Below are positions 1 through 7,947 of a DNA stretch of 64,000 nucleotides, in pieces. Below the pieces are notes generated by a model. That model searched no databases, was not told where the DNA came from, and was given only the letters and a program-made list of their open reading frames with translations. The stretch lies in contig NZ_JACHYJ010000008.1 of NCBI RefSeq assembly GCF_014192745.1, positions 124,001 to 188,000 of the forward strand. Direction: 5' to 3'. A program made the translations under genes and the position numbers. Within the stretch, counting starts at the first letter, position 1. Every line of letters starts with the position of its first letter. This stretch comes from Luteimonas sp. RC10. Its GTDB lineage: Bacteria > Pseudomonadota > Gammaproteobacteria > Xanthomonadales > Xanthomonadaceae.

Positions 1-1
1 G

Positions 2-574
2 CGGATGGCGGTGCGGTGGCCGATCCCGGGGCTCGCCCAGTTCCTGGACGCCGATGCGCTGCGCATGCTCGAGGCAGGCAATCATGGCGACGCGGCCCCC
101 TGGCAGGCGTTGCTCGCCCGGCCGCTGCGCCCGGCGACCCGCTTCCTCGCACCCGGCGCGCGCGCCGACGTGCGCCGCGCCGCCCACCTGCGCGTGCTGC
201 TCCCGACCCTGCGAACGGCCAACTCGCTGATGTGGCTGGTCACCGCCTGGGTGTCGGCCTTCGTGTATCCGGTCCAGGCCAGCGTGGAGCTGCTGCAGCG
301 CGCGCACGTGCCCGATGCGCTCACCCTGCCGTCGCTCTACGGCGCAGCGGCGCTGGATGCGCTGCTCGGGCTGGCGGTCTGGCGGCCCCGCTGGCGGCGC
401 GCCGCCTACTGCGCGCAACTGGGGCTGATCGCGTTCTATACGTTGGTCATCAGCCTCTGGCTGCCCGAGTACTGGGCGCATCCCTATGGACCGGTGCTGA
501 AGAACCTGCCGGTGCTCGCGTTGATCTATGCCCTGCTGAAACTGGACGCCCCCGATGGACATCGCCCTCGTTAA
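2..574 (+). CDS. DoxX-like membrane protein, 5' end outside window
   Basis: This is the C-terminal part of a gene that enters from the left edge; the frame is open to the first base, so the true start lies outside the window. About 190 residues are visible. The second half has four hydrophobic segments: around the SLMWLVTAW run, around the LYGAAALDALLG run, around FYTLVISLWLPEYW, and a last one near LPVLALIYALL. This arrangement and the closing residues resemble the DoxX-like domain fused behind NAD(P)-binding epimerase/SDR domains in Xanthomonadaceae. It overlaps the next gene by 20 bases, so the two are probably co-transcribed. The enzymatic half is not visible, so any SDR function is inference. 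Confidence 0.6.
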   Translation, partial: RMAVRWPIPGLAQFLDADALRMLEAGNHGDAAPWQALLARPLRPATRFLAPGARADVRRAAHLRVLLPTLRTANSLMWLVTAWVSAFVYPVQASVELLQRAHVPDALTLPSLYGAAALDALLGLAVWRPRWRRAAYCAQLGLIAFYTLVISLWLPEYWAHPYGPVLKNLPVLALIYALLKLDAPDGHRPR

Positions 575-1022
575 GTTCCTGCACATCCTGTCGTCGACGT
601 TCCTGTTCGGCACCGGGGTGGGCACGGCGTTCTACCTGCTGTTCGCAAGCCGCCAGCGCGACCCGGTGGTGGTCGCCGCGGTGGCCCGGCTGGTGGTCAT
701 CGCCGACTGGCTGTTCACGGCGACCACGATCGTCGTGCAGCCGTTGACCGGCCTCTATCTGGCGCACCGACTGCACATTCCACTGTCGACGCCGTGGCTG
801 TACTGGTCGATCGTGCTGTTCGTGATCGCCGGGCTGTGCTGGCTGCCGGTCGTCGGCATCCAGATCCGGCTGCGCGACATCGCGCAGCAGGCCGCCGCCA
901 GCGGCCAGCCGCTGCCGGCGGCTTACGACCGGCACCTGGGGACCTGGGCAGCGATGGGCGTGCCGGCGCTGTTCTCGTTCCTGGCGATCTTCTACCTGAT
1001 GACCGCCAAGCCGGCGCTCTGA
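555..1022 (+). CDS. DUF2269 family integral membrane protein
   Basis: A 155-residue protein with four predicted membrane helices. The first starts directly at the N-terminus (MDIALVKFLHILSSTFLFG) and the last is near the C-terminus. The KFLHILSS opening and the paired histidines are typical of the DUF2269 family, whose function is unknown. The ATG lies inside the end of the upstream gene (20-base overlap), so it is likely translated from the same mRNA. The partnership of DoxX-like and DUF2269 genes is the only clue to its role. Confidence 0.75.
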   Translation: MDIALVKFLHILSSTFLFGTGVGTAFYLLFASRQRDPVVVAAVARLVVIADWLFTATTIVVQPLTGLYLAHRLHIPLSTPWLYWSIVLFVIAGLCWLPVVGIQIRLRDIAQQAAASGQPLPAAYDRHLGTWAAMGVPALFSFLAIFYLMTAKPAL

Positions 1023-1044
1023 ACGGCACGGACGGCCGCGGCGT

Positions 1045-1950
1045 TCAGCCGTCGATGTCGGGCGGCGGGCCGGCCCCCAGGTGGACGAGCAGGTCGCGCA
1101 TCGGCGGCGCCAGGCCTCGCCAGTCGCGGACGCAGACGCATAGCCGGCGGCGTGTCCAGGGCTCGCGCAGCGCGATCGCGCGATGGGGATGGCGGCGACG
1201 GTAACGCTGCGCGGCGCCGGCCGGCACGATGCCCACGCCGACGCCGCGCGCGACCAGCAGGCACAGGTCCTCGAAGGTCCGGACACGGATGCGGAACGCG
1301 AATGCGCGTCCGGCGTCAGTCGCGTGCGCGTCGAGGTGATCCTGCAATGCACTGCCCGGCGCCAGGCCGATGAACGGCAGTGCGAGCGCATCGGCGAATG
1401 CCGCCTCGCGCACAGCGGCGAGCGGATGGTCGACCGGCACGATCAGCACCAGTCGGTCGTCCGCCACCGGCGCCAGATGCAAATCGCCGGCATCGACACT
1501 GTCGGCGACCACGCCAGCCTCGATGCGGCCCGAGGCGACCGCACGCACGATCTCTGCGCTGGTGCGTTCCTTCAACGCGATGCGGACTGCCGGGCGCGCC
1601 GCCAGCCACGGCGCCAGCGCCTCCGGCAGAAAACCGGTCGCCGCTGCGGTATTGGCGTACAGCCGCAAGGTTCCGCGCGCGCCGGCCGCGAACGCCTGCA
1701 GTTCGTCGCGCAGCATGCCGTGCCGTCGCAGCATGCGCCGCGCATGGTGCGCGAGCGCCTCGCCGGCCTCGGTCGCGCGGACACCGCGGGCGTGCCGCTC
1801 GAGCAAGGCGATGCCGGCATCGGCCTCGATCCGCCGCAGCCGCTCGCTGGCTGAGGCCAGTGCCAGATGCGCCTGTGCCGCGCCCTGGCTGATACTGCCG
1901 GCATCGACGATGTGCAGGAACAGGCGCAGGTCGGCCAGGTCGATTCGCAC
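1045..1950 (-). CDS. LysR-family transcriptional regulator
   Basis: A 301-residue LysR-type regulator. Residues 1-60 form the winged helix-turn-helix (DLADLRLFLHIVDAGSISQ, then the recognition helix around LALASASERLRRIE). Residues from about 90 on are the periplasmic-binding-protein-like effector domain. The open frame extends further upstream, but the GTG at 1950 is preferred: it is preceded by GGAGG at six bases and gives the canonical LysR N-terminus. It is divergent from the TauE/SafE permease gene 92 bases away, with an inverted repeat between them, so it probably controls that permease and itself. The effector is unknown. Confidence 0.88.
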   Translation of the reverse strand: MRIDLADLRLFLHIVDAGSISQGAAQAHLALASASERLRRIEADAGIALLERHARGVRATEAGEALAHHARRMLRRHGMLRDELQAFAAGARGTLRLYANTAAATGFLPEALAPWLAARPAVRIALKERTSAEIVRAVASGRIEAGVVADSVDAGDLHLAPVADDRLVLIVPVDHPLAAVREAAFADALALPFIGLAPGSALQDHLDAHATDAGRAFAFRIRVRTFEDLCLLVARGVGVGIVPAGAAQRYRRRHPHRAIALREPWTRRRLCVCVRDWRGLAPPMRDLLVHLGAGPPPDIDG

Positions 1951-1967
1951 GGGACCTCCAGGACGTG

Positions 1968-1988
1968 CCCTTCGGTCCATCCGAAGGG
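1968..1988. promoter_or_regulatory. Inverted repeat between lysR-type gene and permease
   Basis: Two perfect 8-base arms (CCCTTCGG and CCGAAGGG) separated by five bases. It sits between the two divergent start codons. The size, symmetry and position fit a LysR-type operator. A second small inverted repeat, GCGGT-N4-ACCGC, follows at 1993-2006. Confidence 0.4.
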
Positions 1989-2042
1989 ACACGCGGTCAA
2001 AACCGCATTGTGCCCGGCCCCGCCCCGGCGCCCAATGGCGCC

Positions 2043-2792
2043 ATGGACATGGCGATCGCTTTCCCCCTCGCAGCACTGGTCGGCATCTTCCTGCTCGCAG
2101 GCGCGGTGAAGGGCCTGACCGGCATGGGCCTGCCGACGATCGCCATGGGACTGCTCGGGCTGGGCATGCCACCAGCAGCAGCGGCGGCGATGCTGGTGGT
2201 GCCCTCGATGGTGACCAATGTCTGGCAACTGGCCGCCGGCCCCGAACTGGGACCGCTGATGCGCCGGCTCTGGCCGATGCTGCTGGGCATCGTGGTCGGC
2301 ACGATCGCCGGTGCCGGCGCACTGGCCACGACCGATCCGACCTGGTCGGGGTGCGCGCTCGGGCTGGCGCTCATCGCCTACGCCGGCCATGCCCTGCTCG
2401 CCCCGCCGCTGACCGTGCCTGCACGCCATGAGCGCGGGTGGTCGCCCACGGTCGGTCTCGCGACCGGGCTGGTCACCGGCGCCACCGGCGTATTCGTGAT
2501 TCCAGCCGTGCCGTACCTGCAGGCGCTGGGACTGCAGCGCGACACGCTGGTGCAGGCACTGGGACTCTCGTTCACGGTCTCGACGCTGGCGCTGGCGATC
2601 GGGTTGGGCGCCCATGGCGCGTTCCGGTTCGAGCAGGCCGGTCTGTCGACGCTGGCGGTCGTGCCCGCACTGGCCGGCATGTGGCTCGGCGGACGACTGC
2701 GCCAGCGCATCCCGCCAGCGCGCTTTCGTGTGGGGTTCCTGGTCTGCCTGCTGCTGCTCGGCCTGGAACTCGCCTCGCGCCCTTGGCGCTGA
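2043..2792 (+). CDS. TauE/SafE family sulfite/anion exporter-like permease
   Basis: A 249-residue polytopic inner-membrane protein with about eight hydrophobic helices. The N-terminal GAVKGLTGMGLPTIAMGLLG stretch and the internal repeat GLATGLVTGATGVFVIPAV are the two half-repeats of the TauE/SafE fold. The ATG at 2043 is chosen because translation from the earlier in-frame ATG (1965) would add a non-hydrophobic leader across the operator. The family moves sulfonates, sulfite or other organic anions; the substrate here cannot be told. It is divergent from a LysR regulator that likely controls it. Confidence 0.85.
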   Translation: MDMAIAFPLAALVGIFLLAGAVKGLTGMGLPTIAMGLLGLGMPPAAAAAMLVVPSMVTNVWQLAAGPELGPLMRRLWPMLLGIVVGTIAGAGALATTDPTWSGCALGLALIAYAGHALLAPPLTVPARHERGWSPTVGLATGLVTGATGVFVIPAVPYLQALGLQRDTLVQALGLSFTVSTLALAIGLGAHGAFRFEQAGLSTLAVVPALAGMWLGGRLRQRIPPARFRVGFLVCLLLLGLELASRPWR

Positions 2793-2825
2793 CCGATCAC
2801 ATTGCCCACATCGATCACGCACCCG

Positions 2826-2854
2826 CTGACCTGCCGCAGCATTCAGGCTAGGAT
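2826..2854 (+). promoter_or_regulatory. Predicted promoter of the pnt operon
   Basis: CTGACC and TAGGAT hexamers are separated by exactly 17 bases, about 70 bases before the pntAA start. Both are near-consensus for a housekeeping sigma factor, and no other gene lies in between. Confidence 0.4.
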
Positions 2855-2922
2855 CGACACCGGCAACAGCGTGTCCGGTTCGGACGGCATCGTCCGGTGT
2901 CCTTGACCCACGGGGAGTGGTG

Positions 2923-4038
2923 ATGGCGGTCGTCGTGCTTGCGATGAAGGAAACGGCGCCTGGCGAACGCCGGGTGGCGCTGACGCCGGAAACGGTGCGG
3001 AAACTGATCGCCGCCGGGGCCACCGTGCTCGCGCAGCGCGGCCTGGGCGACGGCGCACATTTCGCCGATGCCGCCTATGTCGAGGCCGGCGCGCAGCTGG
3101 TCGGCGACGACGCGCTGCCGCAGGCCGATGTGGTGCTGTGCGTGCAGGCGCCACCGACCGACGCGATCGCCCGGCTCAGGCCGGGTGCCGCCTTGGTCGG
3201 CATCCTGCAGCCCGACGCCGAACCGGCGCGCGCCGACGCGCTGCGCGCACACGGCATTCTCGCCTTCCCGCTCGAACGGCTGCCACGTACCACCCGCGCA
3301 CAGGCGATGGACGTGCTCAGCTCGCAGGCCGGCATGGCCGGCTACAAGGCGGTGCTGATCGGCGCGCAACTGGCGCCGCGATTCTTCCCGATGCTGACCA
3401 CCGCCGCCGGCACGATCCGGCCTTCGAAGGTGCTGGTGGTCGGCGCCGGTGTCGCCGGACTGCAGGCGATCGCGACTGCGCGGCGCCTGGGCGCGCAGGT
3501 CGAGGGTTTCGACGTGCGGCCCGAGACGCGCGAGCAGATCGAATCGCTGGGCGCACGCTTTCTCGACCTCGGCGTGAGCGCCGCCGGCGAGGGCGGCTAC
3601 GCCCGTGCCCTGACCGACGAGGAGCGCGCCGAGCAGCAACGCCGCCTGGCCGCGCACTTGGCCGGCATCGATGTCGTGGTGTGCACTGCCGCCGTGCCTG
3701 GCCGGCGTGCGCCGACGATCATCGACGCCGACATGGTCGCCGGCATGCGGCCGGGCAGCGTGATCGTCGATCTGGCCGCCGAAACCGGCGGCAACTGCGC
3801 GGTCACCGTACCCGGTCAGACCGTCGAGGTCGCAGGCGTCACGGTCGCAGGCCCGTTGGATCTGGCGAGCCTGGGCGCAACCCACGCCAGCGAGATGTAC
3901 GCACGCAACGTCCAGCACTTCGTGTCGCTGCTGCTCGTCGATGGCGCCCTCGCCTTCGACTGGACCGACGAACTGCTGGCCCGGACGGTCTGGCCGCAGG
4001 TGCCGGCTACCGCCCCCACTTCCGGAGCTCCTGCATGA
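2923..4038 (+). CDS. pntAA: NAD(P) transhydrogenase subunit alpha part 1 (NAD-binding)
   Basis: A 371-residue soluble NAD(H)-binding domain I of proton-translocating transhydrogenase, related to alanine dehydrogenase. The opening MKETAPGERRVALTPE is diagnostic. The Rossmann motif GAGVAG is at residues 174-179, followed by a basic/acidic pair in GFDVRPE. Length fits the split type in which alpha is two polypeptides. The ATG at 2923 is chosen over two GTGs just upstream because GGGGAG precedes it at six bases. It overlaps the next gene by ATGA. The enzyme uses the proton gradient to drive hydride transfer from NADH to NADP+ at the inner membrane. Confidence 0.93.
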   Translation: MAVVVLAMKETAPGERRVALTPETVRKLIAAGATVLAQRGLGDGAHFADAAYVEAGAQLVGDDALPQADVVLCVQAPPTDAIARLRPGAALVGILQPDAEPARADALRAHGILAFPLERLPRTTRAQAMDVLSSQAGMAGYKAVLIGAQLAPRFFPMLTTAAGTIRPSKVLVVGAGVAGLQAIATARRLGAQVEGFDVRPETREQIESLGARFLDLGVSAAGEGGYARALTDEERAEQQRRLAAHLAGIDVVVCTAAVPGRRAPTIIDADMVAGMRPGSVIVDLAAETGGNCAVTVPGQTVEVAGVTVAGPLDLASLGATHASEMYARNVQHFVSLLLVDGALAFDWTDELLARTVWPQVPATAPTSGAPA

Positions 4039-4334
4039 TCGATGGATTCGTGGCGCTGTACATCGTGATGCTGGCCGCGATCGCCGGCCACGTGATCATC
4101 TCGCGCGTGCCGGTGATCCTGCACACGCCGCTGATGTCGGGGTCGAACTTCATCCACGGCATCGTGCTGATCGGTGCGATGGTCGTGCTCGGCCATGCCG
4201 ACACCACGCTGGAGAAGGCGATCGGGTTCCTCGCGGTGCTGATGGGCGCCGGCAACGCCGCCGGCGGCTATGTCGTCACCGAGCGGATGCTGGAGATGTT
4301 CAAGCCCACCGCCAAGCGGAGCGACGCGCCGTGA
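4035..4334 (+). CDS. pntAB: NAD(P) transhydrogenase subunit alpha part 2 (membrane)
   Basis: A 99-residue membrane subunit with three predicted helices: near the N-terminus, in the middle (FIHGIVLIGAMVVLG), and at AIGFLAVLMGAGNAAGGYVVT. The HTPLMSGSNFIHGI motif is conserved in the transmembrane part of the alpha subunit. The ATG overlaps the stop of pntAA (ATGA), and its own stop overlaps the GTG of the next gene, so translation is probably coupled along the operon. It forms part of the proton channel together with PntB. Confidence 0.93.
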   Translation: MIDGFVALYIVMLAAIAGHVIISRVPVILHTPLMSGSNFIHGIVLIGAMVVLGHADTTLEKAIGFLAVLMGAGNAAGGYVVTERMLEMFKPTAKRSDAP

Positions 4335-4848
4335 CCGACCTGCCCGTCTTTCCACCGTCGCGGCGCCTGCCCTCGGCCCGCACCGTGTTCCAGTGGCTGA
4401 GCTACCTCCAGTACCCGGCATTGCTGGTGGCGCTGTCCTACGCCGTGCGCGCCGGGCTCGCCGCCGGCGCCTCGGGCCGGGCCGGCTGGGGACCGGTCTA
4501 CGAGGCGGCGAACATGGTGCTGCTGCATGCCGGCATCGGCATCGGCCTGTCGTCGCTGCAGGACCCGACCAAGACCCAGAACGCATTCTCGCGTCGGGTC
4601 TGGGAAGACCCGCGCAAGGGGCGCTGGATGCTGGGGCTGCTGGCCGTCTACGCGCTCGGCGCGATGGCGCTGGGGCTGATCGGCGCCTATGTGGCCGGCG
4701 ACCCGGTGGTCGGCCAGTTGTCGCTGGGCCTGCTCGCATTCGGCTTAGGCATGATCGGCCTGCTCAAGACCGCGATGGAGATGCGCGAGCACCATCGACT
4801 CGACCGCAGCCCGTCTCCGGTGACGGGCGCCACGATGGTGACGACGCG

Positions 4849-4852
<4 letters not shown>
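4331..4852 (+). CDS. Unassigned four-helix membrane protein inside pnt operon
   Basis: A 173-residue protein I cannot assign to a characterised family. It has four hydrophobic segments (about YLQYPALLVALSYAVRAG, AANMVLLHAGIGIGLSSL, MLGLLAVYALGAMALGLIGAY and LSLGLLAFGLGMIGLL), a basic loop, and a charged C-terminus. It starts with GTG in a GTGA overlap with pntAB and ends in an ATGA overlap with pntB. It is therefore locked into the transhydrogenase operon between the alpha and beta subunits. The canonical enzyme does not include it. It could be an assembly or accessory subunit, or simply a co-expressed protein; this is inference from position only. Confidence 0.8.
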
Positions 4853-6246
<1,394 letters not shown>

Positions 6247-6492
6247 CCCCGCCGTCGGCTTGCGGCCGTTCGTTTCTGCCCCGACGGCACACCTGCCGGA
6301 GGCCGTGATGGCCGCATGCCGAGCGGCCCGGCGCAACCGCCGATGAACCGTGGCGGCTCGTCCAACGATCTGCCGGGTCCGCGTCAACCGTCGACGCCAC
6401 GAGGCGTTGTCCATGACGACCCCGCCCATGGCGCAACGACCGACGATGGATGGCAGCCGCCCGTTCGACCCGCAGACGCATGCCGTGCACGG

Positions 6493-6498
6493 TAGGCT
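6493..6498 (+). promoter_or_regulatory. -10-like hexamer directly before a GTG start
   Basis: TAGGCT lies seven bases before the GTG at 6506, close enough that transcription would start at or next to the start codon. No Shine-Dalgarno sequence precedes that GTG. Confidence 0.3.
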
Positions 6499-6505
6499 GG
6501 CGCCG

Positions 6506-7060
6506 GTGAGCGCTCCCCTGCCCGCGGCGACGGCCGCCCCCGACACCGCGCCGCCGGCCACGCTCGAGGCGTTTCTGGCGAGCGTGGAGCGCCGCGCGTT
6601 CCGCTTCGCCGAACTCGGCCTGCGCCATCGCGACGACGCGCTCGACGCGGTGCAGGACGCGATGGTCCGGATGCTCGGCTATCGCGACCGGCCGGCGTCG
6701 GAATGGACACCATTGTTCTGGACCGTGCTGCGCAGCCGGATCGTCGACACCCAGCGCCGGCGCACCTTCCGGCTGAGCTGGCTCACCGATGCCCGCACGT
6801 CCGAGGGCGAGGAGATCGATTGGGCCGATGCCGGCCCCGATCCGTCGCGCTCGCACGACGGCCGCGAGGCCTGGCAGCGATTGGCCGAGGCGCTGCGTCA
6901 ACTGCCGCGCCGCCAGCGCGAAGCGTTCACGCTGCGGGTGCTTGAGGAATTCGACGTCGGGACCACCGCGCGCATCATGGGATGCGGCGAGGGCTCGGTG
7001 AAAACCCATCTGTTCCGTGCCCGCGAGGCGCTGCAGACGCAACTGGAGGAGTTTCGATGA
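6506..7060 (+). CDS. RNA polymerase sigma-70/ECF-type sigma factor
   Basis: A 184-residue sigma factor with region 2 (FAELGLRHRDDALDAVQDAM, then WTPLFWTVLRSRIVD) and region 4 (LPRRQREAFTLRVLEEFDV followed by the GCGEGSVKTHLFRARE helix-turn-helix). The GTG at 6506 is chosen because it gives a family-like N-terminus and has a -10-like element just upstream. An ATG at 6413 with GAGG before it is an alternative that would add 31 residues. It overlaps the DUF3619 gene by ATGA, and DUF3106 follows. That gene trio recurs in Xanthomonadaceae. Targets are not visible. Confidence 0.85.
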   Translation: MSAPLPAATAAPDTAPPATLEAFLASVERRAFRFAELGLRHRDDALDAVQDAMVRMLGYRDRPASEWTPLFWTVLRSRIVDTQRRRTFRLSWLTDARTSEGEEIDWADAGPDPSRSHDGREAWQRLAEALRQLPRRQREAFTLRVLEEFDVGTTARIMGCGEGSVKTHLFRAREALQTQLEEFR

Positions 7061-7446
7061 TCCGCCCGAATCACCCGCACACCGCCGCGGACGGGGACGC
7101 CGCGCTGCGTGCGCTCTACGGCCATGCCCAGGCGCAGATCTCGGCCGGCACCACCGCGCGCCTGCATCGCGCGCGGCATGCCGCCACGACCGCCGCGCCT
7201 GCACGGCGCGGCTGGGCCTGGCCGGCCGCGGCCGGTTTCGCCGCGCTGTTCGCACTGGCGATCGGCATGCAGTCGCTCGCCCCACCGGCGCCGCCGAGTG
7301 CCGCTCCTGCGCCGGTGCTGGCCGAGGTCGAGGAAGCTGCCGTACTCGACGACGGCGTCGCCGACGCCCTGGCGACGTACGAGGAGTCGCCGGACTTCTA
7401 CCTGTGGCTCGCCGCGAACGAGTCCACCTTGCTTGCGATGGAGTGA
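7057..7446 (+). CDS. DUF3619 family protein, possible anti-sigma factor
   Basis: A 129-residue protein. About 50 cytoplasmic residues with a basic stretch come first, then one membrane helix at roughly residues 52-75 (PAAAGFAALFALAIGMQSLA), then a short acidic periplasmic tail ending in a SPDFYLWLAANE motif. It starts inside the stop codon of the sigma factor gene. A single-span membrane protein coupled to an ECF-like sigma gene is the usual layout for an anti-sigma factor, but no anti-sigma or zinc motif is recognisable, so that role is inference. Confidence 0.75.
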   Translation: MIRPNHPHTAADGDAALRALYGHAQAQISAGTTARLHRARHAATTAAPARRGWAWPAAAGFAALFALAIGMQSLAPPAPPSAAPAPVLAEVEEAAVLDDGVADALATYEESPDFYLWLAANESTLLAME

Positions 7447-7449
7447 CCC

Positions 7450-7905
7450 ATGCGCCTGTCTTCCCCCTTTCTGCGTGCGGTCCTGTTGCTGGGCGGCCTG
7501 TCGGCGATCGGCCTTGCGGCCGCCCAGCCCGGCCCTGCCCTGCCTGAGTGGGACCGGCTCACGCCCGCGCAGCGCGACCAGCTCGTCGCGCCGATCCGCG
7601 AGCGCTGGAACGACGCCGATGCCGACAAACGCCGCCGCATGCTCGGCCACGCCCAGCGCTGGCAAGCAATGACGCCTGCCGAACGCGAGCACGCCCGTCA
7701 CGGCATGCACAGCTGGAAGCGGTTGCCGCCCGAACAGCGCGAAGAAGCGCGTGCGTTGTACGCCAAGCTGCGTACGCTGCCCGAGGCCGAGCGCGCCGCG
7801 CTGCGCGAGCGCTGGCAGCAGATGACACCCGAACAGCGCCGCCGCTGGGCGCAGGCCAACCCCGCGCCCGAGCCGCGCGAGGGTGCCGCAACGCCGCCGC
7901 GCTGA
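7450..7905 (+). CDS. DUF3106 family periplasmic protein
   Basis: A 151-residue protein with a signal peptide (cleavage expected after GLAAAQ). It then has a chain of short helical repeats with the pattern (L/M)(T/P)PxxR: LTPAQRDQL, MTPAEREHA, LPPEQREEA, LPEAERAAL, MTPEQRRRW. That repeat defines DUF3106. The pattern recalls the LTxxQ motif of Spy/CpxP-like stress chaperones, but equivalence is not shown. It sits three bases after the DUF3619 gene, so it is the third member of the sigma-factor operon and could be a periplasmic sensor or output. Confidence 0.8.
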   Translation: MRLSSPFLRAVLLLGGLSAIGLAAAQPGPALPEWDRLTPAQRDQLVAPIRERWNDADADKRRRMLGHAQRWQAMTPAEREHARHGMHSWKRLPPEQREEARALYAKLRTLPEAERAALRERWQQMTPEQRRRWAQANPAPEPREGAATPPR

Positions 7906-7947
7906 CGCCGCCCCCGAGACCCATCGTGTCGTTGCCGGCCGCGGCGC

